From positions 14,634,001 through 14,698,000 of the forward strand of contig NC_063260.1 in assembly GCF_019578655.1 (NCBI RefSeq): a stretch of DNA of 64,000 bases. The letters are read 5' to 3'. The notes beneath the pieces were generated by a model, which made no database searches, was not told the DNA's origin, and saw only the letters and a program-made list of their open reading frames with translations. Within the stretch, counting starts at the first letter, position 1. Each line of letters starts with the position of its first letter. Source of the stretch: Ricinus communis (lineage: Eukaryota > Streptophyta > Magnoliopsida > Malpighiales > Euphorbiaceae). The position numbers and the translations under genes were made by a program. Below are positions 25,861 through 37,800 of the stretch, in pieces.

Positions 25861-27367
25861 TTCTAATATGAATGATATGACCTTTTCCCCTTTGCCAAAC
25901 TTAGAGATTTAGTTTGGCACCACTTTTAAATCTTCTTTGATATATCAAACTTTGATTACCAGGACTTCTTGCAAAGTTCAAGCTTTCTCAAATTTTCCTA
26001 ATTTAGAAAAGTCATTTTTGAGTCTTCACCTTATCTCACAGACTTGTAAAACATTTGTGCACTCTCTAAAAGCGAGATCTTACTTGCCCCAATCTACATA
26101 AATGGTAAGATCCAACCTAATTGGATCCTCAGATCTTCTCTAACTTCTAACACCAAACTCATGGCTCTAAGTTTATAACAAACCTCTAAGTCATTCCTCT
26201 TAGAACTTTGAAACAAGTTCTATATATATATATGAAAATCATGTCATATACACCATTTTTGCATTTTCTATAAAGCTTGCATTTTTAGCATGCCTTATTT
26301 TTTTCTAAATGTGATATTGAGATATCATAAAAGTACATTTCATATCTTTCTTGTGTTATTATCATAACATTTATATGTAGATCTTACTTCTTATAAGTGG
26401 AATATTCTTACATCAGTTCATAAGTGTATGAGACAAATCTCAAGTCGATATATATGTTCTCCCAAATCTTTTTATTGATTTGAGAATTAGTATCCACATG
26501 TTATATCAACTTGATTCTTATTTCAAATACATGATCTTCTCATTTTAAGTTGAGGAATCCTATCCTTATGAAGCATCTTTCATGAATCTAAGAATATAAT
26601 AAGATGGTTTCGAGGCTATGGAGGCTTATAAGATGAGTTCTCAATTTACTGTCCACTTTAATTTCTCATATATGTTTTTCTAGAAGATTAAGTAGGACAT
26701 GCTTTTGAATATAATATAAGTGCTCACACAAGTGGCATACTACCTATGTGTTGACAATGTTATAATTAGAGATTACCATATTTAAGCCTTAAGATATCCT
26801 ATATATAGAAGTTCTCGTCAAGTCAAACCTCTGAGGTCCTGCTCAAGTTGGTATGACCTCCAAGTCATGATCTTCAAATCTTCTCCAAGTCGGAAACTCT
26901 TTCTAGAAGACCTTCAAGTCTACCCAAGTTGCAAGACTTCATTTATTTATCATCATAATATATTAGACCAGTCATGTTGACTTCTCCATATTAGTATACC
27001 TCAATCTTTAATCTTGCTTAGACTCTAAGATGAATCTTAAATTATTAAGGACGTTTATTATGTCATCCATGAAATGATATTCAACTCATATATACTTGCA
27101 CATATGATTATTATAAAGTACATGTGCATATATACAGACATATTTTACACACCTACAAATGCTTTATTGCAAATTTACATGCCTTGTTAAGATTAAACCA
27201 AGACATGACTTGCATATTTGAAGAAAATACATTTTGGTAATGATCTTTTGAGTAATATCTATGAAGCTTGTTTTTTTAGCATATAAATGGTCTTATGAAT
27301 CTTCAAATTTAGAAATCATCTATAGGATCAAAGAGAATGGAGAACTCATAACTAACTCATGATAAAT

Positions 27368-27765
27368 GAAAACTACTCTTTGAAAGGATTAATATATCCC
27401 TAATAGAAATTAATGTTCTCTCATTTATTGTTTTCTTTCTTTTCTAGCATAAATGATCGCCCCCTTCTCCATTATTTCTCTACAAATTCTATGTTTAATA
27501 TGGATTATTTCCATTGCAACTCTACCTGTTTCTCATAATCATCGCTAACTCAAGCATCATAGGTCTTTAGCTCTTGTGTAGGTCTTGCTTGGAGGTCATG
27601 CCTTGCTGCTAATCTCTAAGAGCAACAATTGGAGAAGAACTCACCCTTGTCAATTCCATACTCCGAGTGACAAATCTCAAAAAGCATAACCAAGTAGTTG
27701 GAGGTCAAACCACCTCTCCAAAATTCTATTCTTTCGGAAGGTCGACCGTGATGAAACAACCCTGT
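27368..27765 (+). repeat. Direct repeat, right copy
   Basis: Counterpart of 23580-24095 (see that entry). Similarity fades left of about 27368, where the left copy continues with a TATA-like motif but this one does not, so the right copy looks truncated or its start lies exactly there. Confidence 0.7.
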
Positions 27766-27832
27766 GGGGATAGTTCCAAGCATTCTCCATCTATCTCTAG
27801 GGTTAATTTTAATGAGCAACCTGTTTTGTGTT

Positions 27833-27839
<7 letters not shown>

Positions 27840-27879
<40 letters not shown>
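27840..27879. repeat. (GA)n microsatellite
   Basis: About 40 bases of uninterrupted alternating AG. Confidence 0.95.
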
Positions 27880-27883
<4 letters not shown>

Positions 27884-28803
27884 AAAGAGAGGAATAGATT
27901 TAAAAAAGAAAAAAAAGAGAGGAGAGAAATACGTAAAAATTATTTGTTTTTCTAATGTTTTAATCTCTACAGTAAGACTTATGTCCTCCACGTCACTAGA
28001 GATACATGGAGTTGACAAACTCAGTTGCCGTGTTTTAGAAACTACAGGAGCATATTATTAAACCAAAAAAAAAAAAAAAACAAGTGGCCAATGAGACTTT
28101 TTGAGATAAACATGAAGGCCAAAGTCGGACCTTTTTTCCGTGTACCATACACGTCCAAAAGCATAACTATGATTACAATTTACATGTAAAATGACAAAAT
28201 ATTCATTTTGGGTCAAAGCTTGGAGAAAACCATACACTTGAAACTAAACACAAAAGTCCAATACCGGACATTACCTGGCTCCTGGCTCCCATTTTGATCA
28301 AGCCCTGGAAATAGAGGATGTAACTTGCTACAACCTCACAGCACAATGTTCTCTCCTTCTGAACTTTCAATGTAGACTGGAAATGAATACTAATCTCTTC
28401 CCCTTTCATTTCCTCCAACATTCTGTATCTTCTGATTTCCAAGTAAACTCATAATTTTACAATATTGATGAGAATAAACATGAAGAGGATGCACTGATTA
28501 ACAAACCCAAAAAGAAGGTTTTTAATTTTACAAAGGCACCAACGAAATTCATGCCAGTACGTTTGAAACCTACAACTGGCTTGAGAAGATAAATTTTGAA
28601 AAAACGTGACCATACGGAGAAAATTCTTACAAACACTAAATGTTGGGGAAAAGGATTGCTCAAAGAATATCGCAAACTTAAGATGCTGCATTTTCAAAAT
28701 GTACCAGCTCTTCAGATGCCTGCTCAACAACTTGCATTTTTGGCAGTAGAGCTACCTTATGCTGAAAATAATACAAGATTGGCCATTCCACTCGGGCATA
28801 CTG
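27880..28803 (-). other. 3' flank and probable 3' untranslated region of the PP5 gene
   Basis: Lies downstream of the PP5 stop codon. No independent gene is supported; short frames on both strands do not resemble known proteins. An A-run at about 28064-28080 and a GA-rich tract mark the left part, which may be intergenic. Confidence 0.5.
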
Positions 28804-31800
28804 CTATTGGAACATTCGGAGGAAATTGTTTGCATATGCCATTGGCTTGACGTCGGGGTGAGGCTGCAAATTGAAAAGAAAAGGCAAATGCTCATCCCAA
28901 AAGGAGAAGGACCAAAAAACAAAAGAATGCATTAAGGAAAATAAATAAATAAATAAAATAAAACTAAAAGAAGCTACTGACCACTGCTGAGAATGTAACA
29001 ATATTTGGCTTCAATTCAGGGGCTTCAAATCGAATAAATGCGCCCTTATTACCCATCTGAAAAGTGCAAAGTATAAGAAACACTCAAGATATGCCACCAT
29101 AACCCATGCATGTTCTCAAGATGAGTTAATCTGACAGGAATAAATGGTTATCATAGTCTAAAGTAAAACATAGTACTGACATCAGCAGTACTGATATCTC
29201 AAATCCGCAAAAGAAAAGAACCATTATTAGCAGAGTTAAACTACATGTGCATAAAACAAAAAATAAAACAAAATAATGCACATGTAATCAGATCTTCAAA
29301 AATCTAAAAGAGCAGTATTATAAACATAAGTATTGTCTCAAAACATCAAACATATTAGAAACGGAGACTTATTTCTCTCCAAATGATATCACATTTCTCT
29401 TCCTGTGAACTACCCAAAAGCACAAAGGACCAAAAAAGCAGTCCGGGGAAAACCAACTGAAAATTTTTCTGCCATCCTTGGGAGTAGAAATACTGCTCCA
29501 AACCCACAGCACATTGCTAAATTAATTTTTATATCATATAGTTTCCCCTAATGGAGACGTTTTCTTAGAACTTCCTACTCCACTTAGAAAGCAAGAGCAA
29601 ATGATGACCCACCTCAGCTATGTACTTTTACAAACAAAGCATCAGTTAACCATCATTTTCCCATTTCCTTTTGGAGATTGTCAATTTTCAAACTCATCTA
29701 CCAAGTTACTTCCTGAGGAAAGGGGATGGGGGAATACAAGTAACTTTAATCCTTGCCCCCGTCTTCTACATAAGCCCCGAAGGAAATCCTTTCCTAGAAC
29801 CCAGAAAGGTTTCTTTAACAATAAAAAAATTACAGGATCTCAGCTCCAACTAACCTAGCAATCTTCGGTACACCTTATGAGATCTTAAGGACACCCTTCA
29901 TAGCATCCTTTCAATAACATAAAATATGCTCCTGACATTTCGTACTACATTTATATCAGGATCATAAATATTTGCTAAACTCGAAAGGAAATTTAGTTTC
30001 CAATGTTACAGTTTGCACAATCTACCACTAGCATATTAAGCAAAAAGTATCAAGATTGAATTACCTGATCACAATAATTTGGAGCGGAGAAAACAGTAAT
30101 GAGTTTACCATCATGCTCAATCTCATAACCCTCATCCTTCACTTCGTGAGATCGCACAACTAAATCTGTTGGTTGTATAATTTAACAACTATTAGAAGAT
30201 ACCAACATAAACAAGAAAAGTGTAGATGCTTGTTCTTGTAATTTTTATTTTTATTTTTGCTTTAAGATAATTACCCAGCTTATTTTCCTGCAAAAACTTT
30301 TTTGTCACATCTGCACCGAAAGAAAGGCCTACACCTCGCTTGCTAGGGCCTCTTCCAGGGAAAGGTTGTGGATCACTCCATAGCAATTCACACATCAACC
30401 CTAATGAGAATTAAGTTGAATGCAGAATACCAAATATACATTAGAAAAGCCAACGATTAAATATTTTAAAAACATTAGCAAGTCATAACAAAATGGATTG
30501 TAACTCTCTCCCCTACCTATATAAATAATTCAGTATGCAATTCCAATTGAAACTAAGAATCCAATCTACTAACTTAATGGTTAAAACACGTGTGGGATTA
30601 AATGACAAAATGACGTAAGTGGCACTTGAAGCTAAAACATTACTCAGAATCTTCGAAATTTGAACAATTTCATGCCCAATAAGGCAATAATATTATTTGT
30701 GGATGTAGCAGCAGTTTCAGGACACAGCAAAACAGTACAAATAACAGAAGCACTCAACAGAGCAAATCAATGAAAATTCGCTGGAATGTAGCTCCATTGA
30801 TATGCCACCATAAAGTTCATAGCAAATAAAGTAAACATTTATTTGAATCCACAATCATACCCCAAGGCACATCGTGTGCATTGGAAGCAAAAGAACCTAG
30901 AGTATTACATCAATCATAAGGAGAAACAACAATAGATGGTCTTCCATGCTGTACAACCAATAATAAATGACAAAGATGCAATTCATTAATAAGAATCTTT
31001 ATAGAAACTTGAGAAGAATGACTTGGTCTAATATCTGCCACCAATGGTAGATACCAAAGTCGTTACAAAATGAGAGCACTGGCAAGAGCATCCATAGGAC
31101 GTAAATATACAAATATACATAGAAAGATGCAGTTTACCTTCCTCAGGGGGCTCACAAAACCGGTCAATAGCTCTAATCTCAGATAGTTTGACCCCATCTA
31201 CGCTAAAAAGACCTCCATGAACTACAAATACCTTCTCATTTATTACATGAGCCAAAGGTAAACAGCAAAAGACTTCCGCAAAGAGTTCTACAAATGTGTC
31301 ACTCAATTTGGATCTGACCTCGCCCTCAAAACCATATATCTTGTTCATACTCTTGCTTTCATGATTTCCTCTTGAAAGATACATGGCTGGAAAAATGGAA
31401 ATTTTATTAATGAAAACAAGTGTACTGTACTTGACACTGCAACAGTACCAATAAAGGCATGAAGTCAGAGAGCACAGTGGGAAAAATATCCAAACCAGCA
31501 GTATATAGGACAATCTCATCACAGAAACGAAATTTAATTATATTAACAAGAACATATGCAGAAAATTAACATTAACCAAAATAAGTATTGGAAGTGCAAA
31601 ATTAACAAAGAGGTTGTACCTGTTGGACACATGCACTTAAATGCAAATAATGTGAGGATGACCTCCAGAGAAAATGATCCCCTATCCACAAAGTCACCAT
31701 TAAACAGATATGGATTCTCTTCCGAGGGAAGACCATTGAGCTCAAAAATGTTTAACAGATCATAGAACTGCAAGCATTACATGAACAAGAGTTAACCCGT

Positions 31801-34800
31801 ATTAGTAATAGAAAAAAATAAAAATAATTAATAGTAATTGGGTTAGCACAAGCAGACATTTTCCATCAATTAAATGCATCGGAAAATGCCTCATAAGTAA
31901 ACATTTCAAAAAGCTAAAATAAAACAGAGATGTGACACGATAGAAGAGTAACATGATTTAGATGATAATACAAATTTCAGTCCAACTAAACATAATAATG
32001 AACAGTTTAAATATCAAACCACAAAGTATCGCGCAATCAGTCAATAAATTTCTTTCTTTCAAAAGAAGAAAAGAAATGGTTGCAGCATTACCCAAGCAAG
32101 ACCAAAATAATTTTCCAAGAACAAAAAGAAAGAAAAAAGACCTAACATTTACTAAATAAATGTTTCAAATCTCTTCCTTTCTAATTAACTTCACATATGA
32201 ATTTTTAAACGAAAGAGAATCTAAAATTTCTTTAAACTAATGTAATTAAGTCATAAATAAAATTGTCCCAAGACAATCTCATTAAAAAAAGCAGGAAAAG
32301 AAATTGAAAGAGCAAAAAAGATTTTAACAAGCAAAGGGATTAAACATATTTAGCATTAAAACAGTATAAAAGTTGTTCCTACATTCTCTTTTTGTTTTCA
32401 GAAACTATCTACACTATCTTATTCTCCCAATTTAACTCATTGCAACTAAATTCAGTACTTGTGATTGCCAAATCATTCAGCAATTCACATTTCAATGATT
32501 TATGCTCAATCAGCAATTTAACTTTTAGATAGCTTCTCCTTCCTTGCCCATCAAGCATGCGAATTCAATCAGACTCTTATCAAAATGCGGGTAAAGTAAA
32601 GAAAGATAAATGCACTCAGCATCTAAAAATTCATCATGCTTAGTTTGGAGGTCCAATTCAGCCATTGCATATAAAAGTAAGCACATTCTATGGTTTGCAA
32701 AGTAATGTGATTACCTGACCATGTACATCACCACAAACAGTAAAATGCTTTCCATCAGGAACATTTATATCAACCAGAGAAGGCAGAGTTCGTAACATAT
32801 TTCTTGTTTCCAAGACAATCTGGAATGCATATCTAAAACATGGCAACCAAGTTCAAAGCAAAAGAATTAGATCAGCCAAATTACATAAATCAAATTCATT
32901 TTTGCTAATCATACCGTTTGTGTAAGCACTTCTGCTTCTTGAAGTCATCCATCATGTTTTTGACAAAATCCAAAGTAACAGTGTCTCCCTCTATCCTTGC
33001 ACCCGAGTACTGTGGCTCCACATCTAGCATGAAAACAAAACAGCATTTTCACTAATGCCTGGGATAGTTTCTTCCATGAACCACTATTTCTAAAACAAAG
33101 AAATAACTCAGACAAGAGAAAAGTGGGGAGAGATGCAGTGAAGCCATTCCAAAATAAATGAACATGAGACTGCAAGTGTTGGACTAAAAACAGCTCTCTT
33201 CCAAAGTTTTCACTAGGATAATCAGACATCAGAAATTTTTAAGAATAACTAATCCACATTCACTCTTATATGCATCCAAATCTCAAACATAATACATCTT
33301 GATTCACATGTTGTAGGCGCAAATTTCAGGGAAATGTTCAATTATCAGAACAAAAATTTAAAGCAACAGGGACATTTTGGAGATGCATTGTGACCGTAAC
33401 ACAATTAACCCTGAGCTCAAACCTAGGTCAAGTACTTGTCTCTTGGTAAAGACACCACTAAACCTCCAGCCACCCCACCAACATGCCCCTAAGACCACCA
33501 GTATCACCATCAGTACTGCCACCACCGTTGCAGCTGTTTCCCTTCCCACCAAAAGCACAGATGCAACGACAACTGCTACTGCTACTGGTGCTTTGGCCAC
33601 TTGGGTGGGCACGGATGATGAACTGGGGCCAGTCCCTATTACGATAATATAGAAAATGAATAATTAACATTTGCTATAACTAATTATATTACAAGAAAAA
33701 AACACAGTAAAAATTATAATCATAGTGATTGAGCTTAGAGCAAATTGGGCAGATACCCAGGATCTGCTGCCAAATTCAAACAAATAACTGTACTTATACC
33801 CGACGTGGAGCATCAAGTTTAGATACAATGCATTTATATAAAAATTTGAGAAGAATCACTATGCTCCAAGCAACCAACACTTTGGGAGACCAAAATTCAA
33901 CTCAACTAAGCCTTATGAGGTCAGCTATATGGATGCTTATTCTTCATTTTACGCAATTTTGCGCTGCATCTTTAAAAAGAAGTAAAGTCACCAGGTCCTC
34001 TTGCACAACTATTGAAAGAGATCTGAAATTCTAAACTATGTCATTTTCAGAGAGATTGGTGCCAAAATAACCGTATTGGTCAAAATCAGATGGAATGGCA
34101 ACCCAGATTCAAAAGAAGAAAAAGTTAAATTAGGAAAATAGAACATTAGAAAAGGTTAAAGGCCCTAGGTCCTGATATATGACCATGTTTAGACACATGG
34201 AGATGTCATAAAGGTAGATGCTTTATCTTTATTCAGAGACCTCAAAAATAAACAATCTAGTTTGAATGCTACTTTGTTAACCTAAGAAGAGTAGGTAATA
34301 TATTCGCAATTTTTGTGAATGCGAAACAATCTATCAATGTTTTCATTATTGCAAAGAAGTAAACCCAAATATTGTTATATCAAACACCAAGGGCCAAGAC
34401 CACTCATATAATACACAGTTTGAAGGAAATAAACTTCAGATTCAAATGGAGAAATGGAACGGAGAGGATATAATGTCAGCCAGCGATAATACCATCATAA
34501 TTGCTGGGCAAAAGAATGTTCTCAGCTACAGGAGGTTCATGGCAAGTAGATCCTCTTTCTCACCTTTTACTGATCCTCCCAATGGAAGTACACTGAATAT
34601 TGATGGCAGCAACTAAAGCTGGTAAGGGTGATAGATTGCATAGTGAAGTTTTCAAATTTTTCATCCCCATTTTATTGATAAACATAACCAGGAAAAATTT
34701 ACAAATCCTCCAAATGTTGGGCTCATAGGCTTGCAATCCAAATACATAACCAGCAAAAACCCATTAGTGAAACAACCTTCTCTAAAAAGATCAGTGGGTA

Positions 34801-37800
34801 AGCTATAAAAAAAATAATAAAAAAACATAAAGCTTTTTCTTTTCCAGCAATGGGCTTGATATGGCAGCTTTATCCTTAATAAGGATCAAATGCTTTTATT
34901 GGATATAGGTGGAGATATGGGCACTAAGCCTGTTGTGGATATATATGTTGTGGGGTGCATAACTTCATACTTGGAGCCAATATGAAGAAAAAATATTGGA
35001 GAAATTCATTTGTAATGTCTTTAAGAATGTGATGTAAAACCAATATGAAGAAAAAATAAATACAGATTGGCAAAAAATAGGCCTTATTTATTCGAAGTCC
35101 TGATAAACAAGGAAAGTGGGGATACAGAGAAGAAAGACGGAAATAATATAGCAGAAGGAGAAGAATAAAACAGCTGAAGAGTGAAAATTCGAACACTCAA
35201 TTTAAGCTTATTATTTCACAGGAAGATTGTTTTCTTCTGAGAACCACAAGCCTATACATATAGGTAAAAAAAAAAGAAACAAAATTAAAAACAAAATAAA
35301 TACCACTTATAAAAAGACATCAATGTTAAAACAGACTCTCTAATTAATATGATTTTGAATTTTATTTCATTTGTAATATAGCCATTAAACATAAGCCGAA
35401 TGCATCAAGTAATAATGCAATCATCGCATGAAACTGACACAATAGACCTTGTGAAAGATAAGAAAATTCATTCACCAAAGAACTGTCAATAGCACTGCAA
35501 CAATACTATTGCTGCACTAAAATTTGTGTTTATATTCTGAGAACATAAATGACAATTTTATATGCTTCTTTAAATAGCTTAGGGGTTACGAAGGAGCAAA
35601 ATCATCAACATGAAACATAGGCACACCAAGATCTCAAAACCTACAATTACCAGAACTTCAGAAGAATAGAGATTCATGTAAAAGAAATATAATGTAAGAG
35701 CAAAAAAGAGCATGCACCATCCATCCATCAGAAAAATGTAATATGCTAGTTTGTTAAAGAGTAACAAAATAGTATGTCACAATACTTCCATGACGCCGAC
35801 CATTTTATTTTATAATACACTCCCTAGGTTCCGCTTCTTTCCAGAAACTGTAGATGATATACTCTGTGTGTGTGTGTGTAAACTCTAAGTTGGATTGCAT
35901 CTATATAAAGTTGGTTTCCAGTTCAGTACAGAAACCACATTTCCCGAACATTCACCAAAGCATCTCATAACCCCAGCAGATAATAGAACAGTAAGAAATA
36001 GAAAAGATTTTTCTTTTTAAATCTCTTACACAAACCAGTCTTTAGCTTTATCAAATTCCTTGAATTGACCTTAGAAAATTATTGGAAAAATTCATTTTGA
36101 AATGTCTTTAACTAGCCAACTGTCAGCTTCAGGAAACATCTTCTAACATTTTTCTCAAATGGCCTGCTCTGTAAGAGGTTCAATTTTCCTGTAAGCCTAA
36201 GACTTTATAACCTAACCAGATCACTGAACCTATCACATTTAGCATCACATTCCACATATAAAGAGTTACAACAAAATTGAGGCCTACTGCACTGCCGAGG
36301 TTTGAGTTCGAAAGGTGGCTCATCTGTAATCTACAAGCCAATACTTCTCAAAGTTAAATAAATTACTTTTCGAAAAATAGGCCATTGACTAAGATGAAAG
36401 ATAAAATAATCTGGAACCTAATGCAATCAGGCACACAATTAAAAGGGCCCACATTGTGTGTCTATCCTATGCAAACCATGCTTTTTACCATATAACTCAG
36501 ATAAATTTAAATGTGCTTCCATCAGCAAATGATCAATAAAAAGATGATAGAATAGGGGGGAATGCAAAAGAAGTGCTAAGAGAATAGAAATCAGCTCCGA
36601 AGAGCCCATACCTATAGAATGAAAATCAATAGAATCAGCTACTGATCGCCTTTCAGATTCCGGTGCAGCAATTGCTTCTTCAAACTTAAGCTTCATTACT
36701 GCCTTCTCACATTCCTTTAATTTCTTGGTAGCATCAGGATCATTTGGACAAATTTTCTTGACCTAAATTAGGTATATGACACATGAGCATCATTTATTGC
36801 CACATTTCAGTATATTTATCTAGTGAAATTACCAAACACATTTACACTCTCCAAGCTTGAATAAAAATATTTCCCAAAAGCATGAGCACGTGTAATGAAT
36901 GAATCATAGTTCAACAATATGGATCGATAGTTATCAACATAATATCAATTAAAACAAAAGTTGTCTAAATCCTAACAAGAAGGCAATTTTAACTTTATAC
37001 ACCTATATGGAAACCTGGTAATATATATGAAGAACTAGGCTTGTTTACCAGCTAGAATATCCGCCCTCTCAATCTGGCAACATCATGTATTCGCTTACAA
37101 TTTACTTAAAAGATACAAGATGTTTAGCCCCTACTTGAGGCCTTATGAGTTCCAAAAAATAAAACCTGAAAAAACCTATCTTGGCCAACTAACAAGAAAC
37201 ATACTCAGTCCAAGTTTTTCATGGCTTTAAAAAGATGTGTTGAACATTTATGATTATGTATGGAGGAGCTTAGGAGAGTAATAGCCAGTTTTGACATAGC
37301 TTTAGTCAATATTAAATTTTGAATGAAAATGTCTGCAGTATGCAGCATATATGGAAATATTCTGGTTTAACATCCTTGTGCCACAGTAAAATAAATATTC
37401 CTTTAAATTTAGCAATAGCTAATGCATGGAAACTGAAGTGCAATCTGAAAAGGAAGCTCACCGGCTTAAATTCACTGTGAATCACCAAACACGCAAAACC
37501 AGAAAAAAATGATATCATCTCTGGCAAATTAACAAAAGCAAGAACTAATGGGGATGTAGTGGATGCCTTTCACCAATTTGAAAGAGAGAGGGACAACAGG
37601 AGTAAGAACACCAGTGGCCCACATGAAAGGAGGAATAGATGGTATAGTGCATCCGCCATTCGTCATACTATTTTGCAACTCCACTTTTTGTCACAATGAT
37701 CTTTAGATCCCCATGGTTTTCTTTTCTCGAGTGATTCCCAGGAGTCAATATGCCAATTCCAATCCAAAATCCTCCCTCAAAAATAAAACTTTGGCCGAAG

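Larger units (their letters stand above)
22941..27770. mobile_element. Non-coding retroelement-like block bounded by diverged direct repeats
   Basis: Two segments, about 23580-24095 and 27368-27765, share ordered words in the same orientation (see the repeat entries). The 3.3 kb between them has no coding frame but is less AT-rich than true intergenic DNA, with a pyrimidine-biased, motif-rich style (aagttgaaaggtctgacc, ctccaagtc, tctttcc). A TATA-like TTATAAAAGG at about 23562 precedes the left copy. This fits a non-autonomous LTR element whose right copy has lost its upstream part; no primer-binding site was recognised, so the type is an inference. Confidence 0.4.

Noticed and set aside
33377..33652. 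Plus-strand frame rich in Thr/Ala opposite the PP5 membrane exon
   Set aside because: Antisense shadow of the cassette exon, which is supported by phase and homology.
35870..35879. Short (TG)n run in a PP5 intron
   Set aside because: About ten bases only, too short to be a useful repeat feature.
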